Under the pieces are notes generated by a model. That model had not been told where the DNA came from, ran no database searches, and saw only the letters and a program-made list of their open reading frames with translations. The position numbers and the translations under genes are program-made. Of a stretch of DNA of 64,000 bases, positions 25,978 to 33,927 are shown piece after piece. Position 1 is the stretch's first letter; every line of letters begins with the position of its first letter. Source of the DNA: [Mycobacterium] zoologicum (GTDB lineage Bacteria; Actinomycetota; Actinomycetes; Mycobacteriales; Mycobacteriaceae); the NCBI RefSeq assembly GCF_020172665.1, contig NZ_CP083985.1:3514540-3578539 (forward strand), read 5' to 3'.

Positions 25978-27801
25978 ATGGATTTCACGCCGACGGTGAC
26001 GACACCTATCGCTGGAACACTGGTCGAGCTGCTGCAGCGCCAAGCCGAAAGGTTCGGCGACAAGGTGGCCTTCAGCTTCTCCTACAACGGCGACGATGAG
26101 GGTCGCAGCGAGGTCAGCTTCCGTGAGCTGGACCGTCGTGCGCGCGCGATCGCCGCGAGCCTCCAACACCATGACGTGGTCGGAGAGCGGGTGCTGGTGC
26201 TGGTCCGGCCGGGCCTGGACTTCATCGCCGGATTCTTCGGCTGCCTCTACGCCGGTGCCGTCGCCGTGCCGGTGCATCAGAAGCTGGCGCCCAGACTGCA
26301 GGTGGTCGTCCCCGACGCCGCGGCGAGGTTCGCCCTGACTGCCACCGAGGCCCGGGAGGCCACCCAGGCCGCGGTGGCCGGCATCCCCGGAGCGCCCGAG
26401 CACTGGTTCTTCACCGACGCCGGCGCCGACCCCGCCACCTGGGTCTCCCCCGACATCAACACCGACTCCCCGGCTGCCATCCAATACACCTCGGGCTCAA
26501 CCCGACTGCCCAAGGGCGTACTGCTCAGCCACGGCAACGTGCTGCACAATGTGGACGCCATCCGCCAGGCGTGGAACGGCGACGAGAACGCCAAAGGCGT
26601 GTTCTGGCTGCCGCCGCACCATGATCTGGGGCTGATCGGCGCAATCCTGCACATGGTGTACCTGGGGGCCAGCACGGCGCTGATGTCGCCGACGGCGTTC
26701 ATCAAACGCCCGATGCGCTGGCTGGAACTGGTCTCGGCCCACCGCGGGGTGATCACCGCAGCGCCGAACTTCGCCTACGACCGTTGCGTGGAGACCAGTA
26801 CTCCCGAAGAGCGTGCCGCACTGGACCTTTCGTGTCTGACCGTGGCCATGAACGGTGCCGAGTCGGTGCGCGCCACCTCGCTGGCCGCCTTCGCGGATGC
26901 CTTCGCGCCGGCCGGTTTTCAGCTGTCGTCGTGCTACCCGGTGTACGGGCTGGCCGAAGCCACGCTGTGCGTGTCGGCCGGCTCACCGGCGGGTGTGCCG
27001 GGCGTGCGCTACCTCGATCGCGTTGCCCTGGAACAGGATCGGGTCGTCGATGTCGCACCTGAGGACCCCGCGGCCGCGACGTTCGTGGCCTGCGGCCAGC
27101 CCCGTCAAGCCGATGTCGCGATCGTCGACCCGATGACCCGCCAGCCGTGCGGGCCCGACGCGATCGGCGAGATCTGGGTCGCCGGACCCAACGTCGCCCT
27201 GGGCTATTGGAACCGCCCGGAGGAGACCGCGGCGACGTTCGGGGCGAGGTTGGCCGCGCCGGGCGATGTGAACCGCGGGCCGTTCCTGCGCACCGGCGAC
27301 CTCGGATTCCTGTGCGCCGGTGAGATTTTCACCACTGGACGCTGCAAAGACCTGATTGTGATCGACGGCCACAATTACTACCCCAACGACATCGAGTTCA
27401 CCGTGCAGCAGTGCGACTCGATTCTGGTGTCGGGCCGCGGGGCGGCATTCGCGGTGGACGGCCCGGCCGGAGCCATCGAACAGTTGGTCATCGTCCACGA
27501 AGTGGACAGCAACCGGATCGCCGAGACCGATCTCGACGCCGTCATCAGCAAGATCCGCACCGCGGTGGCAACCCATCACGGGATCGCCGCCGAAGCAGTG
27601 GTTCTGGTGCATCACGTTTCGATGCCCACCACCTCCAGCGGCAAGATTCAGCGCGGCCAGACCAAGCAGCTGTTCATCGACGCCGCTCTCGCGGTGGTCA
27701 CCGAGTGGCGCACGCCCACCACGGAGCTGTCACTCGAGCAACTGGAGGAGGCGGCGCGGATCGTCTCGACGTTGCAGACGTGGGGGACCCGGCCGGGCTG
27801 A
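25978..27801 (+). CDS. Fatty acyl-AMP ligase (FadD, FAAL type)
   Basis: 607-residue adenylating enzyme that activates a long-chain fatty acid as acyl-AMP, usually for transfer to a polyketide synthase or acyl carrier. The P-loop YTSGSTRLPKGV is near residue 170. VYGLAEATLCVS and the hinge TGDLGFLCAGEIFTTGR with KDLIVIDGHNYYPNDIE follow, and the C-terminal region has SSGKIQRGQTKQLF. These are FAAL rather than CoA-ligase signatures. No polyketide synthase is in the window, so the acceptor is unknown. ATG at 25978 is preferred, preceded by GGGGG; ATG at 25969 is an alternative. Confidence 0.85.
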   Translation: MDFTPTVTTPIAGTLVELLQRQAERFGDKVAFSFSYNGDDEGRSEVSFRELDRRARAIAASLQHHDVVGERVLVLVRPGLDFIAGFFGCLYAGAVAVPVHQKLAPRLQVVVPDAAARFALTATEAREATQAAVAGIPGAPEHWFFTDAGADPATWVSPDINTDSPAAIQYTSGSTRLPKGVLLSHGNVLHNVDAIRQAWNGDENAKGVFWLPPHHDLGLIGAILHMVYLGASTALMSPTAFIKRPMRWLELVSAHRGVITAAPNFAYDRCVETSTPEERAALDLSCLTVAMNGAESVRATSLAAFADAFAPAGFQLSSCYPVYGLAEATLCVSAGSPAGVPGVRYLDRVALEQDRVVDVAPEDPAAATFVACGQPRQADVAIVDPMTRQPCGPDAIGEIWVAGPNVALGYWNRPEETAATFGARLAAPGDVNRGPFLRTGDLGFLCAGEIFTTGRCKDLIVIDGHNYYPNDIEFTVQQCDSILVSGRGAAFAVDGPAGAIEQLVIVHEVDSNRIAETDLDAVISKIRTAVATHHGIAAEAVVLVHHVSMPTTSSGKIQRGQTKQLFIDAALAVVTEWRTPTTELSLEQLEEAARIVSTLQTWGTRPG

Positions 27802-27814
27802 GCGGGTAGCCAAC

Positions 27815-28051
27815 TCATCGATCGGTGTCGAGGACATCGAGCACGTCGGCCACCTTGGTGACGTCGACCGTCAGGCCAAGGTGTGCCGTGCGATGCCGAT
27901 ATCGAGCCCTGGGCGACCCATTCCGCGCAGCAATCCCAAGGCGTGCAAGCATATTCAACGCCTTACCGACGCCCATGCCTTGTTGCTGAAGACGTTCGAC
28001 TTCGGCCGCGACGTCGCTGTCCATCACCACCGTTGCCCACATTTCGTTCAT
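27815..28051 (-). CDS. Small ribbon-helix-helix-like antitoxin candidate
   Basis: 78-residue protein: a short N-terminal strand (WATVVMDSDVAAEVERL) followed by GKALNMLARLGIA, the layout of VapB/CopG-like antitoxins, then a basic stretch and the tail VTKVADVLDVLDTDR. No toxin gene follows it; the next gene is the convergent acyl-AMP ligase 13 bp away. It starts 3 bp after the upstream 74-residue gene. It may be the regulator or antitoxin of the ADP-ribosyltransferase-like protein two genes upstream, or an orphan. Base composition looks less GC-rich than the neighbours. Confidence 0.6.
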   Translation of the reverse strand: MNEMWATVVMDSDVAAEVERLQQQGMGVGKALNMLARLGIAARNGSPRARYRHRTAHLGLTVDVTKVADVLDVLDTDR

Positions 28052-28054
28052 CGG

Positions 28055-28279
28055 TCAGATGGCCATTCGCTCGTCGAGAAGCTTGCCGAATCCCATGTCG
28101 CGGATCGAGTACTCCATCAACGGGATTGGCTGATGCGTTTTCAGCCATTCACGGATCAGGGCGGCTTGAGCGTCACGCGTCGCATCGGTCAAACCCGCCT
28201 GGCGAAGCAGGGCCGGGACAGTGCTAGGGACGTAAGCGGACGGCTCGACCAAGTGGAGTTCGTCCTCAAACCTGCCCAT
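28055..28279 (-). CDS. Small protein of unknown function, immunity candidate
   Basis: 74 residues, MGRFEDELHLVEPSAYVPST and onwards, mostly predicted helical, without a domain I recognise. The start overlaps the stop of the ADP-ribosyltransferase-like gene (TGATG; GTG at 28282 is an alternative start), which is the usual arrangement of a toxin and its immunity partner. It is followed 3 bp later by the ribbon-helix-helix-like gene. A role as the specific immunity protein is inferred only from position and size. Confidence 0.55.
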   Translation of the reverse strand: MGRFEDELHLVEPSAYVPSTVPALLRQAGLTDATRDAQAALIREWLKTHQPIPLMEYSIRDMGFGKLLDERMAI

Positions 28280-28830
28280 CACGTCACCTCTACCCTGATC
28301 AGCGCCATGGCACCCGACACGCCAATATCAAGGATACGCACGGTGATACCAGCCACAAACAATAATTCGCTCTGACCTGTATATACCGGGTTTCCGAGCG
28401 GTGGAATCCACACTGCTGGCGTACCAGGCCGCGCGATGATCTGCATAATCGCCGGGGTCTGTCCGGGGTGGGTGAACTCGGGGGCTGCCTTCTCCGGGCT
28501 GACCGTCGAACTCGTGAACCGGTTCTCGATCCACTTACGTCCGGCCACCGATTCGATATTGGCGCGGCCGACCCCGAATGTCTTCTCGATGGACCGGATT
28601 CCGCGCCACAGCTCGGTATCCTCGGGCAGCGGCTGAGCCAACATGGTCAACTCCTGAGCCACCACGATCGCATCGGAGTCGACAACGCCGCCCAAGGCTC
28701 CTTGGACTCGTTCGTAGAAATGGTCCGTCCCCTGCCAGCGAGCAACAGCCACCCGCTGTCGCAGCATGGCCTTGGCTGCCTGAGCCGAGAACAGCCGGCA
28801 CAGGCGTTCATGAGGGTCCACACCGCTCAT
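28279..28830 (-). CDS. ADP-ribosyltransferase-like toxin domain protein
   Basis: 183 residues with the layout of an ART exotoxin catalytic domain (ADPrib_exo_Tox type). It has a helical N-terminus, then PEDTELWRGIRS with the NAD-binding arginine R76, RFTSSTVS (residues 104-111) in the place of the STS motif, PGTPAVWIPPLGNP, and YTGQSELLF with Q153-S-E155, a Q-x-E pattern. The final strand is ITVRILDI. It would transfer ADP-ribose from NAD to an unknown target. ATG at 28830 (GAGGG upstream) lies 16 bp after the preceding ESX-type gene. An open extension to 28968 only shadows that gene. No signal peptide. Confidence 0.7.
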   Translation of the reverse strand: MSGVDPHERLCRLFSAQAAKAMLRQRVAVARWQGTDHFYERVQGALGGVVDSDAIVVAQELTMLAQPLPEDTELWRGIRSIEKTFGVGRANIESVAGRKWIENRFTSSTVSPEKAAPEFTHPGQTPAIMQIIARPGTPAVWIPPLGNPVYTGQSELLFVAGITVRILDIGVSGAMALIRVEVT

Positions 28831-28846
28831 GTCCCTCGCGGGTTGC

Positions 28847-30160
28847 TCACCGCCCCACCTGTGGCAACTCCTCGGCGGCGATCTCGCACGGGGTTTTGGG
28901 CGGGTCGGCGACCGTCGACTCTGCAGCGGGCGGCACGGGCTCGGTCTGGGCGGCTTCCTGCGCTTCACTGGGCTCGGAGACGGGTTCGGCTACCTCGGGC
29001 TCCGGTTCGGGCTCCGCCACGGCCCCGCTCTCATCGGCCGGCTCTTCTCCCGCTGGATCCTCGGCATCGTCAGCGTCTTCGGTTCCAGGCTCGGGCTCGG
29101 GGTCTTCGGCGTCGGTGGCGTCCTGGACGTCTTGGGGGTGCTCGATTTCCCGGGCCAGATCGGCGGCCGGATCATCGAACGGCCCACCGGTACCGCCGAA
29201 TGCGTCGGCCAGCCGCGGGATCAGCCCGCCCAGGCCAGCCAGACCGCCCAGGCCTCCCGGTAGCCCGCCCGACGGCAAGCCCAGGTCACCGGGCAGGCCG
29301 AGCCCCGACGGCACGCCGAGGTCGGCGGGCATGTCGTCGAGGGGCACCTGCGGCGTGGGCGCAACCGGCGATGCGGCCGCCGGCTCACCCGGTGCGCCGG
29401 CCAGGGGCGCGTCGCGCATTGCGGGAACATCAGCCGGAGCCACGGCAGCGAGACGGGCAGGCTCGTCGTAGGGCACCACCGGCCCGAGGTCACCCGGCAC
29501 CGCGAACACCAGACCCGGCCCGGGACCGGTCGCCGGTGCGGCCGCGGCGTAGGCGGCCGCCACGCCGTCGCGCGCGGACCGCACCGCAGTGAGCCACTGA
29601 CCGCGAACGTCGTTGTCCACGTAGGGAATCACCTGTTTCTCGATGACCTCCACCGCGTGTTGGTCCCCGGAGCTCACCGCATGCGCGGCTGCCAGCCACA
29701 CCGGCCGCAGCGCCCGGTCGTCGACGGCCTGCACCGCTGCCACCTTGGTGTCGACCAGCCGCCACAGCTCGTCACGCAGCACCCCGGCGCCGGCGGCGGC
29801 CGCCCGCAGCCGGGCCGTGAGCTCGGCACCTGTGTCGCAGTGCCTGCGCAGGAAGTCCACGGCGGCCTCGGCACTGGGCCCACGCCACGCCTGTGCCAGC
29901 TCGGTGAGCTGCCCGCGCTGCAGCCCCAAGGCGTCGTCGGCCGCACCGGCCAGGGCGTTCAACGCCGCACAGTCCGCGTCGAGTGCCTGCAGATCCAGGC
30001 CTGATTCACCGTCGTACATCTCGGCCAGTTGCCCGTCGTACCCGGCGAGGTCCGGATTCCGGTACCCCAGCCGGCGGCATGCCGACACGTAGGTCTGGGT
30101 GTGCGCCACCGCATCTCGGCCCTCGGCCAGCCGGGCGGCGACGTCGTATCGCGGTGCCAC
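28847..30160 (-). CDS. ESX-associated helical protein with WXG-like N-terminus (Rv3439c-like)
   Basis: About 437 residues. The N-terminal 190 residues are helical and contain a WXG-type turn in LAQAWRGPSAEAAVDFL. A Gly/Pro/Leu-rich linker with LPGDLGLPSGGLPGGLGGL follows, then a very acidic Pro/Glu tail ending AEELPQVGR. Position and composition match Rv3439c. GTG at 30160 is favoured (GAGG 9 nt upstream); a TTG at 30175 overlapping the upstream stop is possible. It sits between a small WXG-like gene and the toxin candidate, and may be a carrier or chaperone for ESX export. Biochemical function unknown. Confidence 0.65.
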   Translation of the reverse strand: MAPRYDVAARLAEGRDAVAHTQTYVSACRRLGYRNPDLAGYDGQLAEMYDGESGLDLQALDADCAALNALAGAADDALGLQRGQLTELAQAWRGPSAEAAVDFLRRHCDTGAELTARLRAAAAGAGVLRDELWRLVDTKVAAVQAVDDRALRPVWLAAAHAVSSGDQHAVEVIEKQVIPYVDNDVRGQWLTAVRSARDGVAAAYAAAAPATGPGPGLVFAVPGDLGPVVPYDEPARLAAVAPADVPAMRDAPLAGAPGEPAAASPVAPTPQVPLDDMPADLGVPSGLGLPGDLGLPSGGLPGGLGGLAGLGGLIPRLADAFGGTGGPFDDPAADLAREIEHPQDVQDATDAEDPEPEPGTEDADDAEDPAGEEPADESGAVAEPEPEPEVAEPVSEPSEAQEAAQTEPVPPAAESTVADPPKTPCEIAAEELPQVGR

Positions 30161-30171
30161 CTCAAGCCACC

Positions 30172-30474
30172 TCAACCGAGCCGATCCGCCGCGGACAACT
30201 CTGCACAGGCGTACCGGGCCGCGCCGGCGCGCAGTGCCGCGGCGATCTCGGTACTGGCCCGCGACCAGCGCGTCAGCTCGCCGGCCCAGGAATCCAGCGA
30301 ACGCCGCACCGACTCACCCGCCCCGACGTGATCGCGCCCGGCGCGGCTGCCGTCGAACACCAAGCCGCCCAATCGGATCCGGGTGGCACTGTCGATGGCG
30401 GCGGCGGCCGCGTCGAAACCATCGGCCACCGACCGCAGTCCAGCGGCGTCGAGGTACACCTGTTGTCGTCCCAT
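30172..30474 (-). CDS. Small WXG100-like protein (Rv3440c-like)
   Basis: 100-residue, alanine-rich helical protein beginning MGRQQVYLDAAGLRSVADGF, with W-A-G in SLDSWAGELTRW. Size and context fit an ESX-type partner protein; it occupies the Rv3440c position beside glmM. Its stop overlaps or nearly overlaps the next gene, so the two are translationally coupled and may form a heterodimer. It is the first gene of the five-gene operon that ends at 27815. Secretion by the ESX-4 system located 3 kb away is inference. Confidence 0.65.
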   Translation of the reverse strand: MGRQQVYLDAAGLRSVADGFDAAAAAIDSATRIRLGGLVFDGSRAGRDHVGAGESVRRSLDSWAGELTRWSRASTEIAAALRAGAARYACAELSAADRLG

Positions 30475-30533
30475 ACCGGTTTGACGGTGCGAACGCGCTG
30501 CAGGTTCCCGGCAATCCTTCCGGGACCGGGCCG

Positions 30534-31865
30534 TCAGTTCCCGGCGCGAACCGCCTCGGCGACGCCGGCCGCGATCTGGCGTGCGGTGTCCTCGTCGGCG
30601 GCTTCCACCATCACCCGAACCAGCTGCTCGGTGCCGGAGGGACGCAACAGGATTCGCCCGGTGTCACCGAGTTCTTCCTCCGCGCGCTGCACCGCGGTGC
30701 GCACCGCCAGTCGCTGGACCGCGTCGGCCTTGTCGGTCACTTCGACGTTGATCAGCACCTGCGGCAGCGTGCGCATGGTCGAGGCCAGTGCGGCCAACGG
30801 AGCACGGGTCTGCGCCATCCGCGCCATCAGACGCAGGCCGGTGATGACACCGTCTCCGGTGGTGGCCAGCTGCGGCAGCACGATATGCCCGGACTGCTCA
30901 CCGCCCAGGGTGAAGCCGCCGGCCCGTAGCTGCTCCAGGACGTAACGGTCGCCGACGTCGGTGGTGTGCACGGTGACGCCGGCCTCCCGCATGGCCAGGT
31001 GCAGGCCGAGGTTGCTCATCACCGTAGTGACCAGGGTGTCGTCGGCCAGCTCACCGGCGTCACGCATCGCCAGCGCCAGCACCACCATGATGGCGTCGCC
31101 GTCGATCACCTGACCTGCGGCGTCGACGGCCAGGCAGCGGTCGGCATCGCCGTCGTGCGCCAGGCCGAGGTCGGCGCCGTGCTCGAGCACCGCGGCGCTC
31201 AACGGCTCAAGATGGGTGGACCCACAGCCGTCGTTGATGTTGAGCCCGTCGGGATCGGCGTTGATCGCGATCACGGTGGCGCCCGCAGCCCGGTAGGCCC
31301 GCGGCGCCGCTTCCGAAGCCGCGCCGTGCGCGCAGTCCACCACCACGGTCAGGCCGTCGAGGCGGGTGCGAGTGGATTCGCCGAGGTGGCGCAGGTAGCA
31401 GTCCAGGGCGTCCTTGGCGTCGACCACCCGGCCCAGCCCGTCACCGATCGGGCGCAGCCCGGGGCCGGCAGCCACCAGGTCCTCGATCTGGTCCTCGGTG
31501 GCGTCATCGAGCTTGTGGCCGCCCGGGCCGAAGAATTTGATGCCGTTGTCGGGCATCGGATTGTGCGACGCGGAGATCATCACCCCGAAGGCGGCCTCAT
31601 ACGCGCCGGTCAGGTAGGCCACCGCCGGTGTCGGGAGCACTCCGGCGCGCAGCACGTCGACGCCCTGGCTGGTGAGCCCGGCGATGACCGCGGCCTCGAG
31701 CATCTCGCCGCTGGCGCGCGGGTCACGGCCCACCACGGCCACCCGGCGGGCGGCGCCCTGCGTCAGCCGTTGCGCCGCGGCGCTGCCCAGCGCCATGGCC
31801 AGTTCTGCGGTCAGTTCGCGGTTGGCGACCCCACGGACGCCGTCAGTGCCGAAAAGTCGACCCAT
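30534..31865 (-). CDS. glmM: Phosphoglucosamine mutase
   Basis: Converts glucosamine-6-phosphate to glucosamine-1-phosphate for UDP-GlcNAc synthesis. The 443-residue protein starts [12 protein letters not shown] and carries the phosphoserine loop SASHNP (catalytic S100), the metal loop DGDADR and the phosphate-binding RPSGTE near the C-terminus. It acts after GlmS (7649-9517). It sits between the rplM-rpsI operon and the WXG-like operon, as in M. tuberculosis (Rv3441c, mrsA). Confidence 0.97.
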   Translation of the reverse strand: MGRLFGTDGVRGVANRELTAELAMALGSAAAQRLTQGAARRVAVVGRDPRASGEMLEAAVIAGLTSQGVDVLRAGVLPTPAVAYLTGAYEAAFGVMISASHNPMPDNGIKFFGPGGHKLDDATEDQIEDLVAAGPGLRPIGDGLGRVVDAKDALDCYLRHLGESTRTRLDGLTVVVDCAHGAASEAAPRAYRAAGATVIAINADPDGLNINDGCGSTHLEPLSAAVLEHGADLGLAHDGDADRCLAVDAAGQVIDGDAIMVVLALAMRDAGELADDTLVTTVMSNLGLHLAMREAGVTVHTTDVGDRYVLEQLRAGGFTLGGEQSGHIVLPQLATTGDGVITGLRLMARMAQTRAPLAALASTMRTLPQVLINVEVTDKADAVQRLAVRTAVQRAEEELGDTGRILLRPSGTEQLVRVMVEAADEDTARQIAAGVAEAVRAGN

Positions 31866-31880
31866 GCCTATCCTTTATCC

Positions 31881-31944
31881 CCGCGAGCGTGCACAGTTGT
31901 ACGGCGACACGCCGGTACACGCGTACAACTGCGCACCCTCGCGG
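31881..31944. terminator. Long imperfect hairpin after rpsI
   Basis: Two 23-nt arms (31881-31903 and 31922-31944) pair with two mismatches around an 18-nt loop. The outer end reads CCGCGAGCGTGC. It lies between the rpsI stop and the glmM start on the same strand, where it would end the rplM-rpsI transcript. It shares CGAGCGTGCA with the hairpin at 43603-43661. Confidence 0.6.
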
Positions 31945-31959
31945 TTGGACGAAGATCGA

Positions 31960-32472
31960 TCAGCGCTTGCTGTACTGCGGCGCCTTGCGGGCCTTCTTGA
32001 GACCGTACTTCTTGCGCTCGGTGGCCCGGGGGTCACGAGTCAGGAAGCCGGCCTTCTTCAGAGCCGGACGGTCTTCGGGCTGCACGATGATCAGCGCGCG
32101 AGCCAGCGCCAGCCGCAGCGCACCGGCCTGGCCGGAGGGGCCACCGCCGTCGAGGTGCGCGTAGACGTCGAAGGCGTCCACCCGGTCCACGGTCACCAGC
32201 GGAGCCTTGATCAGCTGCTGGTGCACCTTGTTCGGGAAGTAGGCCTCCAGGGTGCGGCCGTCCAGGTTGAACTTGCCGGTGCCGGGCACCAAGCGCACCC
32301 GCACCACGGCCTCCTTGCGGCGGCCGACGGTCTGGATGGGACGACCCAGGTCCAGCGGCTCGTAGGCCGGAGTGGCCTCGGCGTGCACCTCAGTGGTCTC
32401 TTCGATCTCAACCGTCTCGACGACCTCGGGGGCCTCGGTGTTCTCGGCTTCTTCGATTGCCGTCTCGGTCAT
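31960..32472 (-). CDS. rpsI: 30S ribosomal protein S9
   Basis: 170 residues: an acidic, Thr/Glu-rich N-terminal extension of about 45 residues common in mycobacterial S9, then the conserved [37 protein letters not shown] and the basic C-terminal tail ending [12 protein letters not shown], which reaches the ribosomal P site. Its ATG overlaps the rplM stop (ATGA), the usual L13-S9 arrangement. Confidence 0.97.
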   Translation of the reverse strand: MTETAIEEAENTEAPEVVETVEIEETTEVHAEATPAYEPLDLGRPIQTVGRRKEAVVRVRLVPGTGKFNLDGRTLEAYFPNKVHQQLIKAPLVTVDRVDAFDVYAHLDGGGPSGQAGALRLALARALIIVQPEDRPALKKAGFLTRDPRATERKKYGLKKARKAPQYSKR

Positions 32473-32912
32473 TGCGCCACCTGCTTGATTTCGTACGGAG
32501 TCGGCTGCTGAGCGGTGTGCGGATGCACCGGCCCGGCGTAGACGTGCAGCTTGCGCTGAATCTGACGACCCAGCTTGGTGTGCGGGATCATCCCGAGGAT
32601 CGCCTTCTCCACGACACGGTCGGGACGGGTCTCCATCAGCTCGCCGATGCTGCGCTTGCGCAGCCCGCCCGGGTAGCCCGAGTGGCGGTAAGCCATCTTC
32701 TTCTGCAATTTGTCGCCGCTGATGGCGACCTTGTCGGCGTTGATGATGATGACGAAGTCACCGCCATCAACGTTCGGCGCGAATGTCGGCTTGTGCTTGC
32801 CGCGCAGCAGGTTTGCTGCCGCAACGGCGAGCCGGCCGAGCACCACGTCGGTGGCGTCGATGACGTACCACGAACGTGTGGTGTCACCCGCCTTCGGCGC
32901 ATAGGTGGGCAC
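32469..32912 (-). CDS. rplM: 50S ribosomal protein L13
   Basis: 147 residues: the GTG start reads [19 protein letters not shown], then [20 protein letters not shown], the L13 signature [14 protein letters not shown] and the ending [20 protein letters not shown] lies 8 bp upstream of the GTG, which decides the start; longer open frames upstream cover the leader. Early-assembly protein of the large subunit. Co-transcribed with rpsI. Confidence 0.97.
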   Translation of the reverse strand: MPTYAPKAGDTTRSWYVIDATDVVLGRLAVAAANLLRGKHKPTFAPNVDGGDFVIIINADKVAISGDKLQKKMAYRHSGYPGGLRKRSIGELMETRPDRVVEKAILGMIPHTKLGRQIQRKLHVYAGPVHPHTAQQPTPYEIKQVAQ

Positions 32913-33070
32913 AGCGCTTACCTCTTCTGTTAACTCGAGCCGGGTGGTCCCCGGTTCTTGCGGATCCCGGAGCGAGCCGGGTGCCGGTCCGGCGTGGACG
33001 GGATGCTCCTCGGCGACCGACAGTGACCCGAGAACCCGCTGTGCCATCAGGCACCGCACGCCAACGGTGG

Positions 33071-33100
33071 AGCCTACCGGGGGTGATCCGCGCAGGTCAA
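33071..33100 (-). promoter_or_regulatory. Promoter of rplM-rpsI
   Basis: Minus strand: TTGACC (-35, 33095-33100), 18 bp, TAGGCT (-10, 33071-33076). This would start a leader of about 150 nt ahead of rplM (32913-33065), long enough for leader-based control, although I cannot identify a specific structure in it. Confidence 0.6.
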
Positions 33101-33125
33101 AACGGGGGACGCGCCGGTCCGGGCC

Positions 33126-33164
33126 GGTGTGGCCCCGTCGGCTCTCCTCCATCGGGGCCACACC
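33126..33164 (-). terminator. Hairpin terminator after esxT
   Basis: Perfect 12-bp arms GGTGTGGCCCCG (33126-33137) and CGGGGCCACACC (33153-33164), 15-nt loop, 21 bp past the esxT stop and just upstream of the rplM promoter. No T-tract follows. Confidence 0.65.
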
Positions 33165-33184
33165 GTGTTCGGGGGTGGTCTCTC

Positions 33185-33481
33185 CTACCTCCCCCAAGCT
33201 CCGGCGGCACGGCGGTCCGCGTCGGCGACGTCGGCCGCGCCGTCGCGCACCGCGCTGCCCAGGTCGAACAGGATCTGGTTCAGCGCGCTGACGGCTTGGC
33301 GCCATCGCAGCTGTTCAGCGTGGTAGGCCGCGGCTGCTTCCCGGGTCCAGACCTGCTGCAGGGGTGCGATCTGCGACCCCAACTCCGCCAAAGCCGTATT
33401 GAGCCGGTTCGCCGTGGAGTGGATCTCCTGACGGACGCCGTATTCGATCTCATCGAAGTTGTATGACAGTGCGGTGTCCAT
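33185..33481 (-). CDS. esxT: ESX-4 secreted protein EsxT
   Basis: 98-residue WXG100-family protein beginning [20 protein letters not shown]. The turn between the two helices reads [17 protein letters not shown], so W is present but the usual glycine is arginine, as I recall for EsxT of M. tuberculosis (Rv3444c). Partner of EsxU, encoded 11 bp upstream; the heterodimer is the expected substrate of ESX-4. A hairpin terminator follows. Confidence 0.93.
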   Translation of the reverse strand: MDTALSYNFDEIEYGVRQEIHSTANRLNTALAELGSQIAPLQQVWTREAAAAYHAEQLRWRQAVSALNQILFDLGSAVRDGAADVADADRRAAGAWGR

Positions 33482-33492
33482 GGCCGGCCCGC

Positions 33493-33813
33493 TCAGATTC
33501 CGTCGCCGGCGGCGGCGATGTGGCGCGAGTGGTTCTCGGCGACCTCGCGCAGCGCGCGTTCGTTGAGGCGGATCGTCTCGGCGATACGCGCCAGGGCGTG
33601 GTGCAGCCGCAGCGATTCGGTGTTCCAGCGGTCCAGGACCTCCTGGAACCGGGCTGCTGCCAGGCCCGACCAGACCGATGCCGGCACGGCCCGCATCCGG
33701 CCGACGAACGCCTGCAGCATGCCCTGGATCTCCTCGTTGCGGGCGTCGGTGGCCGCCGCGACGGCGCGCATGACCTCGAAGTCGGCGCTGAGTGTCGTGC
33801 TGGATGTCGTCAC
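33493..33813 (-). CDS. esxU: ESX-4 secreted protein EsxU
   Basis: 106-residue WXG100-family protein with the W-x-G turn in [16 protein letters not shown] and two predicted helices. Expected to pair with EsxT as an antiparallel four-helix bundle and leave through the EccC4-driven pore. The stretch 33814-33927 between it and the Rv3446c-like stop holds no gene and may carry the esxUT promoter, although I see no clear -10 box. Confidence 0.92.
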   Translation of the reverse strand: MTTSSTTLSADFEVMRAVAAATDARNEEIQGMLQAFVGRMRAVPASVWSGLAAARFQEVLDRWNTESLRLHHALARIAETIRLNERALREVAENHSRHIAAAGDGI

Positions 33814-33927
33814 ATCTCCCCCTTACGTTGGTTCGGGTTGATGTCTAGTTCGACTGCCGCGGGGCCGGATCGGTTCCATCGAATTTTTCAGATCCGCCCG
33901 GATGCTCATTCTGATCGGGGCAATCAT

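Noticed and set aside
28831..28968. N-terminal extension of the ART-like protein to 28968
   Set aside because: The added residues are a basic shadow of the acidic tail of the upstream gene; ATG at 28830 has a ribosome site and the right spacing.
28468..29592. 374-codon plus-strand open frame opposite the toxin operon
   Set aside because: Arginine/proline-rich shadow of the minus-strand genes.
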